The notes: a model not told the origin generated them from the sequence alone. Positions 9,123 to 20,488 are shown, counted from the stretch's first letter. The stretch: DNA of 39,791 nt from an uncultured Clostridia bacterium (GCA_944387495.1 CALXFD010000019.1:1-39791); one strand, 5' to 3'. A program made the numbers and translations.

Positions 9123-9664
9123 ATAGCTTCCTTCACATCTCTTGCACATAAAAATATAGTTAATAAAAAATTCAAACAAGATATTCCAATAGCTACATAA
9201 CTAAGGACTGGATTTAAAATCATTTTTTCTATTATAAAATAAGCTGGTAATAAACTAAATACACAAATTATCAATTGATAAATTGCATATCTAATATATC
9301 TTTTATAACTAACTATTGTTAATACAAACATTGTTACATTTGCTATTATTATTATAATTGGAATAGCAATTTCAAATGACCAGCCTTTAAATCCTATTTT
9401 ATAATCTATATATGTAGTCAGTATTCCTATTGCTATAAGTTGTATCATTACATGTCCTGCTATATTTCTATGTTTATTTAATGAATATAAAACTGTTATC
9501 CATGCATATAAAATACCTGCATTTGCAAGTGCTGCCCAGTGTATGTCTTTTGTTGTTAATTTGTTTATTATTACTAGTATTATTGCTATTAATAGTGATA
9601 TTCCTAATAATATTTTTATTAATAAATCACTTTTTTTACTACTTAATCTTTGTGGATATAACAT
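9101..9664 (-). CDS. DUF6320-like integral membrane protein
   Basis: 187 residues with five or six transmembrane helices and short loops, starting MLYPQRLSSKK. In Firmicutes, proteins of this type (DUF6320) sit next to a condensation-domain acyltransferase and an alpha/beta hydrolase, as here. The likely operon order on the minus strand is esterase, acyltransferase, this gene. The gap to the acyltransferase is about 20 nt, and AAAGGG precedes the ATG. The function is unknown; an accessory role in making or exporting an acylated lipid or metabolite is inference. The last codons lie in the terminator hairpin shared with the Fic gene. Confidence 0.7.
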   Translation of the reverse strand: MLYPQRLSSKKSDLLIKILLGISLLIAIILVIINKLTTKDIHWAALANAGILYAWITVLYSLNKHRNIAGHVMIQLIAIGILTTYIDYKIGFKGWSFEIAIPIIIIIANVTMFVLTIVSYKRYIRYAIYQLIICVFSLLPAYFIIEKMILNPVLSYVAIGISCLNFLLTIFLCARDVKEAIKMKFHT

Positions 9665-9685
9665 ATTATAATCCCTTTCATTTAA

Positions 9686-10978
9686 TTATTTTAAATTTAA
9701 TTGTTCTTCTATATCTAAAATACCATTACTTTCTATTTCCACTTCTATTTTTCTTTCTTTTAAGAAGTTATAGAAATATTTTTCTATTTCACAGTTATTT
9801 AGAATTGATGTAAATGTAAATACTATTTTATTTTCAAATGAACATGCTGAACATTTTATTTTTTCTACTGGTTCTGGTGCTATTAACATTAAGAAACTAT
9901 TAATATATTTTTTATATTTTCCTATAATTCCTATTCTACCTATATTTGAAAAAGTTGTGGTTGTATATTTTCTTATTTCTAAATAACTTAATCTAACTAT
10001 TGGTTTTTTCAGTATTAGTGGTATTCTTTTTATAATTGGATTTATACCTAACTTAACATTTGCTGACATTGTTTTTTGTATTTCCTCTTCTGCAAGTTTT
10101 TTTGTAAAATCTTTTTTTACAAATTCTACTATGTCATCAAATTTTTTCAATTCTTCCATTTTTGCTTCTACTGTAATGTATGAGAAAAAGTTTGATATTG
10201 TATTTGATGGAAAGTATTTTTTTAAGTTTACTGGTATACAAACTTTTATTGGTCTAGTATCTTTATTTTTTATATAATTTGCTTTATATATTGAATATAT
10301 TAATACAGATGTTAAATATTGTGTAATTGTAGCATCATATTTTTGGCATTCCTTTTTTAAAGATTCTAAGTTTATAAATTCATGTATTGCAGATACTGCA
10401 CCAAATTTTATTTTTTTCCCCATTAATTTATATGCTTTTTTAGTTGATGCATTTCCTTTTGCATTTTTATCATAATTTTTTATATAACTATCCTCTGCTG
10501 ATGAATCTATTTTTTTTACTAATCTTAATTCTTCCTGGAATTCTTCTTCATGTGCTAGTTCTATATAGTTATAGATAATTTCTCTAAAAAATGTTATTCC
10601 ACTATTTCCATCTGTAAGTGAATGAAATATATCTATATTAACTTTCTTTTCAAAATATGTCACTTTAAATAAATATCCATTATTTTTTTGTGGTTCAATG
10701 TATCTACATGGATATTCTCTTTCTTTTTCTATTATTGGTTCTTTTGAATTATATTCAAAATAGTTCCAAAAAAATCCATCTTTTAATTTTACTTTAAAAA
10801 ATTTATATTGTTCTAATGCTTTCTGTACAGCTTTTTTTAGCATTACTGGATTAATATTTTCATTTAATACTGCTGATAATCTAAATACTGTACTATATTT
10901 TTTCCCTGCTGATATTGGAAAAATTTTTGCTGAATTATCTAACCTTCTCCAATATAGTTTTTCTCTTTGTTTCTTCAT
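9686..10978 (-). CDS. Condensation-domain acyltransferase (alcohol acetyltransferase-like)
   Basis: A 430-residue protein of the chloramphenicol-acetyltransferase / NRPS-condensation fold. Its active-site motif is HSLTDG (His and Asp-Gly retained, first His of HHxxxDG replaced), near residue 118. The C-terminal half contains the SNIGRIG segment typical of the family's second subdomain. Enzymes of this group move an acyl group from a thioester to an alcohol or amine. Middle gene of a three-gene cassette with an esterase upstream and a DUF6320 membrane protein downstream. The substrate is not predictable. Confidence 0.8.
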   Translation of the reverse strand: MKKQREKLYWRRLDNSAKIFPISAGKKYSTVFRLSAVLNENINPVMLKKAVQKALEQYKFFKVKLKDGFFWNYFEYNSKEPIIEKEREYPCRYIEPQKNNGYLFKVTYFEKKVNIDIFHSLTDGNSGITFFREIIYNYIELAHEEEFQEELRLVKKIDSSAEDSYIKNYDKNAKGNASTKKAYKLMGKKIKFGAVSAIHEFINLESLKKECQKYDATITQYLTSVLIYSIYKANYIKNKDTRPIKVCIPVNLKKYFPSNTISNFFSYITVEAKMEELKKFDDIVEFVKKDFTKKLAEEEIQKTMSANVKLGINPIIKRIPLILKKPIVRLSYLEIRKYTTTTFSNIGRIGIIGKYKKYINSFLMLIAPEPVEKIKCSACSFENKIVFTFTSILNNCEIEKYFYNFLKERKIEVEIESNGILDIEEQLNLK

Positions 10979-11001
10979 AGGCTTTCACCTTCCAATTATT
11001 T

Positions 11002-11892
11002 TTAATCATTTTTTACAATTTCATATATCAAATCATAATATGCTTTTTGAGTTATTTCTGTTTCTGAATTATTATCTATTAACCAAATATGTTTTGCATT
11101 TTCATATTCCTTTATTTCTACATCTCCACCAACTTGCCCAGCTTTTTGTTGTAACAATTTTGCATCTGGGTTAAGTATATCACAATCTCCTGTAAATATT
11201 ATTATATTTTCTAATTTTGATAAATCTCCTTCTATTGGATTTACCTGATAACGAGCCATTCCATCTTTTCCTGCATATGCAATCCCTGCAATTATTAAGC
11301 TATCTTTATTTAAAATATCATCTTTATTTGCAACTTTTTCTATATCTGGATTTTTCATTCTAACATCTAGCCATGGTGAAATTAATATTGTTTTATTTGG
11401 AGTATCTATATTATTTTCCTTTAAATATTCATATAACCCTAATGCTAGTCCACCTCCTGCTGAATCACCCATCAATATTAAATCTTTTACTTCTATTTGT
11501 GATATTATTTCTTTATACAATGGTATTGCCATATTATATGTGTCTTTATAATTATATTTAGGTGTTAACGGATAATCTGGTACTACAACAGTATAACCCG
11601 TATCTGTAACAATTTTCTCTAAAAAATCCCAATGATTTTGAGTCACTTGTGCCACATATGAACCACCATGAAAATATAATATATACTTTCCTTTTTGTTT
11701 CTGCTTATTTCTAATTGTAAAAACCTTTCTTCCCATAAATTGATTATTCTCTATCTCACACTCTTCATCAATCTCTTTTGGCTCTTTTGTTTGAATATCT
11801 GCAATAAAAAAGTATAATACTATCAATGTTAATATTGCTATAATTACCACTAATATTATTGCTACCGTTTTCGCTATAATTCTTAAACTCAT
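11002..11892 (-). CDS. Membrane-anchored alpha/beta-hydrolase (HSL-type esterase)
   Basis: 296 residues with an N-terminal membrane anchor (about residues 5-32) and an alpha/beta-hydrolase domain. The oxyanion-hole motif is YFHGGSYV, the nucleophile elbow GDSAGGG, the Asp in GDCDILNPDA and the His in AKHIWL. This is the hormone-sensitive-lipase family pattern of HGG and GDSAGG. The domain most likely faces outside. It is first in the cassette with the acyltransferase and DUF6320 gene, so the pair may add and remove acyl groups on a shared substrate (inference). A strong AAAGGAGG lies 4 nt before the ATG. Confidence 0.88.
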   Translation of the reverse strand: MSLRIIAKTVAIILVVIIAILTLIVLYFFIADIQTKEPKEIDEECEIENNQFMGRKVFTIRNKQKQKGKYILYFHGGSYVAQVTQNHWDFLEKIVTDTGYTVVVPDYPLTPKYNYKDTYNMAIPLYKEIISQIEVKDLILMGDSAGGGLALGLYEYLKENNIDTPNKTILISPWLDVRMKNPDIEKVANKDDILNKDSLIIAGIAYAGKDGMARYQVNPIEGDLSKLENIIIFTGDCDILNPDAKLLQQKAGQVGGDVEIKEYENAKHIWLIDNNSETEITQKAYYDLIYEIVKND

Positions 11893-11967
11893 TTAGCCTC
11901 CTTTTATAAAATCAATTTTAAAATTAAGTCCCCAATATTAGGGATTATTCACATTTTACCATATAAA

Positions 11968-12035
11968 AATTAACCATTCATACAGTATAACAATTAATCA
12001 TTCACTATATAAAGATTATCCTTCATACAGTAGAG
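11968..12035. repeat. Three decayed tandem repeats of about 22 bp
   Basis: Three imperfect copies of an ATTAACCATTCATACAGTA-like unit run head to tail between the esterase start and the inverted-repeat element. The third copy abuts the element's left end. The region also has a near-palindrome, TCCCCAATATTAGGGA, at 11929-11944. Together with the element these fill the 430-bp gap; no gene is seen in it. Confidence 0.45.
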
Positions 12036-12043
12036 TAGTTCGG

Positions 12044-12289
12044 AAATTCAAAATATAATAAAATATGATAGCCTGCTTTACCTTCGGAATATATATATTA
12101 TTTTTTATAATGAGCTTGTGTGGGGACCAGCAAGTTAGAAACTGTTATGAAATGTCCCGTACCAATAACATTATCCCAACGCCCACCTATTTCATTACAG
12201 TTTCTTACGCAGTTGGGACGAATTATAAAAAATAATATATATATTCCGGAGGTAAAGCAGGCTATCATATTTTATTATATTTTGAATTT
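12044..12289. mobile_element. 246-bp inverted-repeat element (MITE-like or structured RNA)
   Basis: Arms of 68 nt (12044-12111 and 12222-12289) are complementary at every position but one, which is a T-G wobble in plus-strand RNA and A-C in the minus. Inside, AGAAACTGTTATGAAAT and ATTTCATTACAGTTTCT form a second stem. Outside, GTTCGG-like ends (12038-12043; RC at 12290-12305) extend the symmetry. There is no transposase ORF. The form fits a non-autonomous miniature inverted-repeat element, or a long hairpin RNA. It lies 35 bp beyond the WG-repeat gene's stop and could stop its transcription. Confidence 0.7.
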
Positions 12290-12323
12290 TCGAACGAACC
12301 GAACCTCCATACTGAGCTATAAT

Positions 12324-13871
12324 CTAATATTCTACATTTTCTTGATTATTTTCCTCACTATTTTGTTCTTGATTTTCTCCTACATTTTCCCCATTACTTT
12401 GTTCTTCTTGATTACTGTTTTGTTCTTCCCCTTGCTCATTATTTTGTTCCTGATTAGAACTTTCTTCATTTTCATCTGTCTGGTTTGAGTTTGAATTTGA
12501 GCTTGAACTTGAATTTGAATTTGAACTAGATTGTCCATCCGCTCTAACCCCTATTCTATCCAAATAATCCTCCACATCATATGTGTTATTATTTGATGTC
12601 ATATAATAATGTTTTTGTCCTCCACTTATTGTCATATATATATCATCAACAAATGCTGGGAATGGTTGTACACCTGATGCATTTAACAATGTATATCTTT
12701 CTTCCGCACAAGCCACAACTACATCATATCCAGGTATAACCAATAAATTCATTGCATCTCTACTACTTTTTGCAGTATATCCTAAACTATCATACTCAAA
12801 ATCTACTAATTGATTTCCGTTTTTATCAAAGAATCCCCATTTATCACCTTTTTTAACTGGTATCATATTTCCTACTAAAATATATCTGTTTTTCAAGTCA
12901 TTTTGTGGGAAGTTTGATATATCTACACCTATTTCGTCATTTTCTATATATATTTTTGTATTTCCTTTTAAGTCAATTACACCATATTGTCCTTCTTTTT
13001 CTACTATATATAATCCTGCATCTAAGTCCATTAATTCTATATTATCATATAAAATATCAACTTTTATCTCTCTATTTTTGCTCATTATACCTACTTTTTC
13101 ATTATCTGTTACTAAGAAATCACCTGTATCTTCTTGATATTCTATACTATCATATTTACATTCTAAAATTTCTTCTCCTGTATCTGCATTTATTACAGCA
13201 AATTGATTTTGTTTTTGTTCATTTTGAACTACTAACATTCCTTGTAATATTGCTTTATAATTTTCAAAGTTTTCATTTATTTTTGTATATCCATAATCTA
13301 AAACTTTTGCTTGATATAAGTTTATTAAATATGGCATTGTATATATTGCTATTCTATTCCTATCTTTATCATATTGAAATAAAGAATTAAACGCTTTTTG
13401 CATACCATCTGTTGTTATATATAATACTCCATTTATTGCCTTAACTGGCTTATCCATATATAAATAGCTATAATTTTCATCTGAATCTGATAAATTTAAT
13501 TTATATATTTTATTAGAATTCAAATTAAAGTTTACTATTTCATTATCACATTGTATATAACATTTACTTATATCTTCTGATGCATTATTATATTCACCAT
13601 TATAACTACTATAACCTAAATATGAGGCGATAGTACGTATTGGTACATAAATTGTTCCATCTGTTTCAAACACCAAAATATCTTTTACATCTGCATTTAC
13701 TGCTCCATCTACTGAAACTTTTAATTTGCTATTTTCTACATAAGCTAAATAAATTACTATACCAATTATAAGTAAAAATAAAATTACTATACATATTAAG
13801 ATTATTCTTGCTAATTTTTTGTTACTATCCTTTTTTCTTCTATCTTCTAAGCTCTCATCAATTAAATTCAT
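12324..13871 (-). CDS. Membrane-anchored WG-repeat protein
   Basis: 515 residues: a short cytoplasmic N-terminus, one membrane helix (about residues 22-45), then an extracytoplasmic region. Residues about 50-170 resemble the copper-amine-oxidase-like N-terminal domain, a stalk seen in many Clostridia surface proteins (VPIRTIASYLGY). Next come WG-type repeats such as GQYGVIDLKGN and DKWGFFDKNGN. The last about 85 residues are low-complexity Ser/Asn, then Gln/Glu/Asn, with no LPXTG signal. It is likely a surface protein binding a ligand or partner; the exact role is unknown. GGGGGAG precedes the ATG. The gap to tgt is about 30 nt, so it may be the last gene of the queA-tgt transcript. Confidence 0.75.
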   Translation of the reverse strand: MNLIDESLEDRRKKDSNKKLARIILICIVILFLLIIGIVIYLAYVENSKLKVSVDGAVNADVKDILVFETDGTIYVPIRTIASYLGYSSYNGEYNNASEDISKCYIQCDNEIVNFNLNSNKIYKLNLSDSDENYSYLYMDKPVKAINGVLYITTDGMQKAFNSLFQYDKDRNRIAIYTMPYLINLYQAKVLDYGYTKINENFENYKAILQGMLVVQNEQKQNQFAVINADTGEEILECKYDSIEYQEDTGDFLVTDNEKVGIMSKNREIKVDILYDNIELMDLDAGLYIVEKEGQYGVIDLKGNTKIYIENDEIGVDISNFPQNDLKNRYILVGNMIPVKKGDKWGFFDKNGNQLVDFEYDSLGYTAKSSRDAMNLLVIPGYDVVVACAEERYTLLNASGVQPFPAFVDDIYMTISGGQKHYYMTSNNNTYDVEDYLDRIGVRADGQSSSNSNSSSSSNSNSNQTDENEESSNQEQNNEQGEEQNSNQEEQSNGENVGENQEQNSEENNQENVEY

Positions 13872-13903
13872 TTGTACTCCCCCTAACTAAATATAATTAT
13901 ATT

Positions 13904-16083
<2,180 letters not shown>

Positions 16084-16121
16084 TTTTTTTGCTCCTTTTA
16101 TTTATAAATTTCATTATTTAA

Positions 16122-17474
16122 TCAAAGACTATTTTTCACATAATTTATATTTCTTACTAAATTTTTAAATATCTGTCTAATTTCTTCAATTATATTTTCT
16201 GGTTCTTTAAATTCATCTAATTTATATGAATTTTCAAAATCAAAATTGTTTGCTGGTTTCATTTTATATATTTCCTCAGGTAATCCTGTTTTTCCATTTT
16301 GAGCTTGTATATTTTGATTCATATAGTCTGTATACCATTTCTTTTGTCCTATTACTCTTTCATTTTCATAACCATATTTTTCATAATCATGAAGTGCCGG
16401 AATTGTATACCCATATTCTTTTGCTGTTCTTTCTAATGAATGTAAAAACTCATGTAAAAAAACTTCTTCTGGAAATTGATTTATTGATTGACTATACTTA
16501 TATGTGTAGCTTTTAGAACTATTTGGAAGTCTTATATTTGAATATCCTATTCCATAATAATCCATAGCACCTAACCCTATCCAGTCTTTTACTTCTATAT
16601 CTGTCTGATGCTCATCATCTCCTAGTCTAATTATTACAAAAATATGGTCATAGTCATTTGTATCTATAATAGGTTTTATTTGTTTTTCAACATCTTCTGC
16701 TGAAACATAATATCCAAATTCTTCATCATATGATAATTTGGTTATTGGTTCATTTTCTAAATAGATATCACAATTTGCATCCATTTTTTGCTCTGATAAT
16801 TTATTACAAGAGATTTCAAATCTTTTTATTGTATCTTTTATATCAGAAATATCTTCATCTGTCATATTTATGTCTACAATATTATTATCTATTTCTACAT
16901 TTGTATTTGTAAATATAAAACATGCAAAATTCCAATTATTATCACTATTTGAATAACCTTCTTCTATTGAAAAGTCTGAAAACCAAGCTGTTCCTTTTGC
17001 ATTTCCATTTATTCCACCTAATCTAAATGCTATTTCTACTTCTTCACGATTTTTAGAATTAAATATAAGCTCTATTTTTTGCCAATCTTGTGTGTTTTGA
17101 ATAGCAATAGACCTTTCAGTTGTATTTGTAATCCCTATTTGTGCTCCTATATTAGAATTTCCATTTTCTGATAATACTTTATCTGTTTTTACCATACATG
17201 TAACTTTATATGGTGTATTCTTTTTTACTTCAATAGTTTTGGAAAACATTGCATCATTATATTCTGGTGAATATATTCTATAACTTTTGGCTTCTGAATA
17301 TTTTACTTTTTTATCTCTTTTAAATTCTGATAAATGTAAATTAGATTCGCTTCTCACAAAATCATTAAAATTATTTGTTTGATAAAATTGCTCTGCAAAA
17401 TATAACAATAATATTAAAATAACAAATGTAATTATATTTGAAATCTTTACTTTTTTTCTATTTATTTTTGGCAT
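16122..17474 (-). CDS. Membrane-anchored putative zinc metalloprotease
   Basis: 450 residues with one N-terminal membrane helix (about 12-30) and an extracytoplasmic region. Residues about 45-180 look like a galactose-binding or CBM-like beta-sandwich (VTCMVKTD, TAWFSDFSIEEG). The later part carries HEFLHSLER, an HExxH zinc motif with conserved flanks. The third zinc ligand is not certain; downstream acidic residues are candidates. No exact family is recognised. It may act on cell-surface proteins or host glycoproteins (inference). A 38-nt gap separates its stop from the queA start, on the same strand. Confidence 0.6.
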   Translation of the reverse strand: MPKINRKKVKISNIITFVILILLLYFAEQFYQTNNFNDFVRSESNLHLSEFKRDKKVKYSEAKSYRIYSPEYNDAMFSKTIEVKKNTPYKVTCMVKTDKVLSENGNSNIGAQIGITNTTERSIAIQNTQDWQKIELIFNSKNREEVEIAFRLGGINGNAKGTAWFSDFSIEEGYSNSDNNWNFACFIFTNTNVEIDNNIVDINMTDEDISDIKDTIKRFEISCNKLSEQKMDANCDIYLENEPITKLSYDEEFGYYVSAEDVEKQIKPIIDTNDYDHIFVIIRLGDDEHQTDIEVKDWIGLGAMDYYGIGYSNIRLPNSSKSYTYKYSQSINQFPEEVFLHEFLHSLERTAKEYGYTIPALHDYEKYGYENERVIGQKKWYTDYMNQNIQAQNGKTGLPEEIYKMKPANNFDFENSYKLDEFKEPENIIEEIRQIFKNLVRNINYVKNSL

Positions 17475-17607
17475 GATTTTTCCTCTTCTTTTGAAATGCT
17501 AACATTTATATTATATATGATTTTTTATAATATATCAATTATTTTGCAATATTTTCTTTAATTACTGGTTACACTATTTAATAGTATTTATTCTATGGAG
17601 GAAATTT

Positions 17608-18285
17608 ATGAACCAGATTTTAAAAATTAAACCTGATGAAGAAAAAAATGAAGATAACATTAATATTGACGAAAATGTTCTACCTAAAAAGAAAAAATTA
17701 TTTAATATTCAATTTTCTTTATCAATAATTGCTATACTAATAACTTTGTCTTCATTTTTATTTTATAAATTTTCTTTATCAAAAAAAGAAAATTTTTCAG
17801 ATTTACTTATTAATAATTATAATATTTCCAAACTTTATTCAGAAAATACAAATACTTCTAATGAAGATTATGTTATTAGTGATGATACAGTTTTAGGCGT
17901 TATCGAAATACCAAGCTTAAATCTCTCTTATCCTTTCTTTGCTGGTTTAAATGATGATTTATTAAAAAAAGCTCCTTGTCGTTTTTTTGGGGCTCTTCCT
18001 TCTGAAAATTCTAATGAAAAAAATAATTTATGTATTGCTGGACACAATTATGATAACAATAAATTTTTTAGCAATGTTAAAAAATTACAAGTTGATGCTC
18101 AAATTATAATTCATGACAATTTTTCTCATTCTTTTACTTATTCTGTTTTTAAAAATTATGAAGTAAATAATGATGATTTATCTCCTATATATACTAATTT
18201 TACAAATGAAAATGAATTAACATTAGTTACTTGTAATAATTTTAATAATAAAAGAATTATTATAAAAGCAAAACTTATATCTTAA
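17608..18285 (+). CDS. Sortase, class B/D-like
   Basis: A 225-residue transpeptidase with an N-terminal cytoplasmic tail, one membrane helix (about residues 32-55) and a sortase barrel. The catalytic His is in CIAGHNYDN, the Cys in TLVTCN, and the Arg in NNKRIIIKA. The subclass cannot be fixed. It joins a sorting-motif Thr to a cell-wall or pilus nucleophile. The convergent gene 60 bp away encodes an LPKTG protein, a likely substrate. ATGGAGGAAATTT precedes the start. Its very Asn/Lys/Ser-rich composition follows the genome's AT bias. Confidence 0.9.
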   Translation: MNQILKIKPDEEKNEDNINIDENVLPKKKKLFNIQFSLSIIAILITLSSFLFYKFSLSKKENFSDLLINNYNISKLYSENTNTSNEDYVISDDTVLGVIEIPSLNLSYPFFAGLNDDLLKKAPCRFFGALPSENSNEKNNLCIAGHNYDNNKFFSNVKKLQVDAQIIIHDNFSHSFTYSVFKNYEVNNDDLSPIYTNFTNENELTLVTCNNFNNKRIIIKAKLIS

Positions 18286-18322
18286 AATCCACTTCATGTT
18301 AATTTATCTTATAAACAAAAAA

Positions 18323-18338
18323 CCAGCCTACTGGCTGG
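18323..18338. terminator. Bidirectional terminator between sortase and LPXTG gene
   Basis: CCAGCC-TACT-GGCTGG is flanked by A residues on one side and T residues on the other, so it forms an intrinsic terminator in both directions for these convergent genes. Confidence 0.85.
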
Positions 18339-18346
18339 CTTTTTAA

Positions 18347-18718
18347 CTATATATTTCTATAATCTTTTATTTTTTTATAAGCATAAACTGCTGATATTCC
18401 TAATACTACAACTATTAATGCAATTGGTAAAGAACTTTCAATTCCTGTTTTTGGTAAACTTGTATTATTATAAGTGTTTGCACTATTTGTTCTTACTCCA
18501 TTTGTATTTAAGTTTGTGTTAGCTCTATTTGTATTAGTATTTGCTCTGTTGCTATTTGAATTTGCACTATTTGTATTTGAATTTGTTGGTGCTGCATTTG
18601 TATTTGTTAAATCTAATTCAGCGTCAACATCTGCTGCAAATACTGATGTTGAAACAAACATAACCATTGCACTAATTAACATTACTATAAAACTTTTTAC
18701 CATAATTGATTTTTTCAT
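18347..18718 (-). CDS. LPXTG-anchored Asn/Thr-repeat surface protein
   Basis: 123 residues: a signal peptide (MKKSIMVK, hydrophobic core, SVFAA), an Asn/Thr/Ser/Ala low-complexity region made of short NTN and RANTN repeats (about 40-85), then the sorting signal LPKTG, a hydrophobic helix and the basic tail KKIKDY. It is a small wall-anchored stalk rich in Asn and Thr, possibly a glycosylation or adhesion surface (inference). A promoter with a palindrome lies about 130 bp upstream. The convergent sortase is the probable anchoring enzyme. Confidence 0.88.
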   Translation of the reverse strand: MKKSIMVKSFIVMLISAMVMFVSTSVFAADVDAELDLTNTNAAPTNSNTNSANSNSNRANTNTNRANTNLNTNGVRTNSANTYNNTSLPKTGIESSLPIALIVVVLGISAVYAYKKIKDYRNI

Positions 18719-18845
18719 ATTTTACCTCTCCTCACTTTAAAATAGTATATTTTTTATTATTATTTCTACAAACAATTATTATTATACCACTTTTTAAAAA
18801 TAATTGCAAGTTTATAAACACACTACTATATTCTTTTGTTCCTCT

Positions 18846-18880
18846 ACTAATATGATATACTTAAATTTCATATTAGTCAA
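18846..18880 (-). promoter_or_regulatory. Promoter with overlapping palindrome upstream of LPXTG gene
   Basis: On the minus strand TTGACT (18875-18880) and TATCAT (18852-18857) are 17 bp apart. A perfect 10-bp inverted repeat, ACTAATATGA (18846-18855) and TCATATTAGT (18868-18877), with a 12-bp loop covers the -10 and touches the -35. This fits a regulated promoter with a dimeric operator. The regulator is unknown. Confidence 0.5.
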
Positions 18881-18931
18881 TATATTAGTTAAATTTTTTT
18901 CTTTACATTTTTGTTACAAAAATATTACATA

Positions 18932-20023
18932 TTATACATTAAATTTAAATAATACTATATCTCCATCTTGCATTATATAATCTTTACCTTCTGAACGTAC
19001 TAATCCTTTTTCTTTTGCTGATAGCATAGAACCTTGCTCTACTAAATCTTTAAAAGATACTACTTCTGCTCTAATAAACCCTCTTTCAATATCTGAATGT
19101 ATTTTTCCTGCTGCCTGTGGCGCTTTTGTTCCTTTTTTTATTGTCCAAGCTCTTACTTCTGGTTCTCCTGCTGTTAAAAATGACATTAATCCTAATAAAT
19201 CATAACTTCTTTTTATAACTTTATCTAATCCTGATTCTTCTAATCCTAATGCTTCTAACATTTCTTTTTTATCTTCATCATTTAGTGTTGATAATTCTTC
19301 TTCTATTTTAACACATAAAGGAATAACTTCTGCATTTTCTTTTTTAGCATATTCTTTAACTCTATTTACTAGCTCATCATTTTCAGCATCTTCTAATTGT
19401 TCTTCTGAAACATTTGCTATATATAAAATAGGTTTAGATGTTAATAAAAATAAATCTTTTGTTAATTCTTTTTCATCTTCATTTAATTCAACTGCTCGTG
19501 CAGAAATTCCATTTTCTAAATTTTCCTTTATTTTTTCTAATAGAACTATTTCTTCTTGATATTTTTTGTCTGCTTTTAAATTTTTTCTAGCTTTATCTAA
19601 TCTTTTATTTACAGTTTCTATATCTGCAAATATTAATTCCAAATTTATTGTTTCTATATCTCTTATTGGGTCTACACTTCCATCAACATGTACTACATTT
19701 GAATCTTCAAAACATCTAACAACTTCACAAATTGCATCTGTTTCACGTATATGTGATAAAAATTTATTTCCTAACCCTTCTCCTTTACTTGCTCCTTTAA
19801 CTAGTCCTGCTATATCTACAAACTCAATTACAGCATGTGTTACTTTTTGTGGATTATACATTTTTGCTAAAACATCTAATCTTTCATCTGGTACTGGAAC
19901 AACTCCTACATTTGGTTCTATTGTACAAAATGGATAATTTGCACATTCTGCTCCTGCTTTTGTAATACTATTAAATAAAGTACTTTTTCCTACATTTGGT
20001 AATCCTACTATTCCTAATTTCAT
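18932..20023 (-). CDS. ychF: Ribosome-associated ATPase YchF (OLA1 family)
   Basis: A 363-residue translation-factor-class P-loop protein that binds ATP rather than GTP and associates with ribosomes. Walker A is GLPNVGKST, G2 lies in the YPFCTIEPNVG segment, and G3 is VDIAGLVKGAS. The base-recognition motif lacks NKxD, as expected for the ATP-specific family. The C-terminal TGS domain includes IHSDIERGFIRAEV. Full length, with a clear AAAGAGGAAG ribosome site. Confidence 0.97.
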   Translation of the reverse strand: MKLGIVGLPNVGKSTLFNSITKAGAECANYPFCTIEPNVGVVPVPDERLDVLAKMYNPQKVTHAVIEFVDIAGLVKGASKGEGLGNKFLSHIRETDAICEVVRCFEDSNVVHVDGSVDPIRDIETINLELIFADIETVNKRLDKARKNLKADKKYQEEIVLLEKIKENLENGISARAVELNEDEKELTKDLFLLTSKPILYIANVSEEQLEDAENDELVNRVKEYAKKENAEVIPLCVKIEEELSTLNDEDKKEMLEALGLEESGLDKVIKRSYDLLGLMSFLTAGEPEVRAWTIKKGTKAPQAAGKIHSDIERGFIRAEVVSFKDLVEQGSMLSAKEKGLVRSEGKDYIMQDGDIVLFKFNV

Positions 20024-20069
20024 TTTTCTTCCTCTTTCCTTCTATTTAACATATTTCCTGCATATTTTA

Positions 20070-20459
20070 TCACAATTTTAAAAGCTCATCAAGTCTATTA
20101 AACCTATTCATTAAATATAAATATCCTATTAAGGCTTCAAATGCAGTAGAATACATATATTCTTGCACATTTGAATTTTTAGGCAAATGATGATTTTGCG
20201 TGTTTCTGGCTCTTCTAACTATATCTTTTTCTTCATCAGTTAAATTTTCATATATTTTTTCTAATTTTTCTGCTTGACTTTTTGCTTTTACATATTTAAT
20301 TGCTTCTATATGCAATTTATGTGGTTTCATATTAGTTTCTTCTACTAATTTTTTCCTTACATATAATTCATAAACAGCATCTCCCACATATGCCCAAGTC
20401 AATGGCGACAATAAATTTATTTCTTCTTCTGCTCTTTTTACTGTAAATAATTCTTCCAT
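20070..20459 (-). CDS. mrnC: Mini-ribonuclease 3
   Basis: A 129-residue RNase III catalytic domain without the dsRNA-binding domain. It matures 23S rRNA ends in Firmicutes. Conserved acidic motifs are seen in LTWAYVGDAVYE and TAFEALIGYLYL. It sits between rbgA and ychF in the same orientation, consistent with a ribosome-biogenesis cluster. GGGATGAAAT precedes the ATG. Confidence 0.94.
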   Translation of the reverse strand: MEELFTVKRAEEEINLLSPLTWAYVGDAVYELYVRKKLVEETNMKPHKLHIEAIKYVKAKSQAEKLEKIYENLTDEEKDIVRRARNTQNHHLPKNSNVQEYMYSTAFEALIGYLYLMNRFNRLDELLKL

Positions 20460-20488
20460 ATTTCATCCCTTACTTAATAAAATTATAT

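Noticed and set aside
12120..12488. 122-residue plus-strand ORF
   Set aside because: It crosses the inverted-repeat element and the reverse of the WG-repeat gene's low-complexity end; no ribosome site or known domain.
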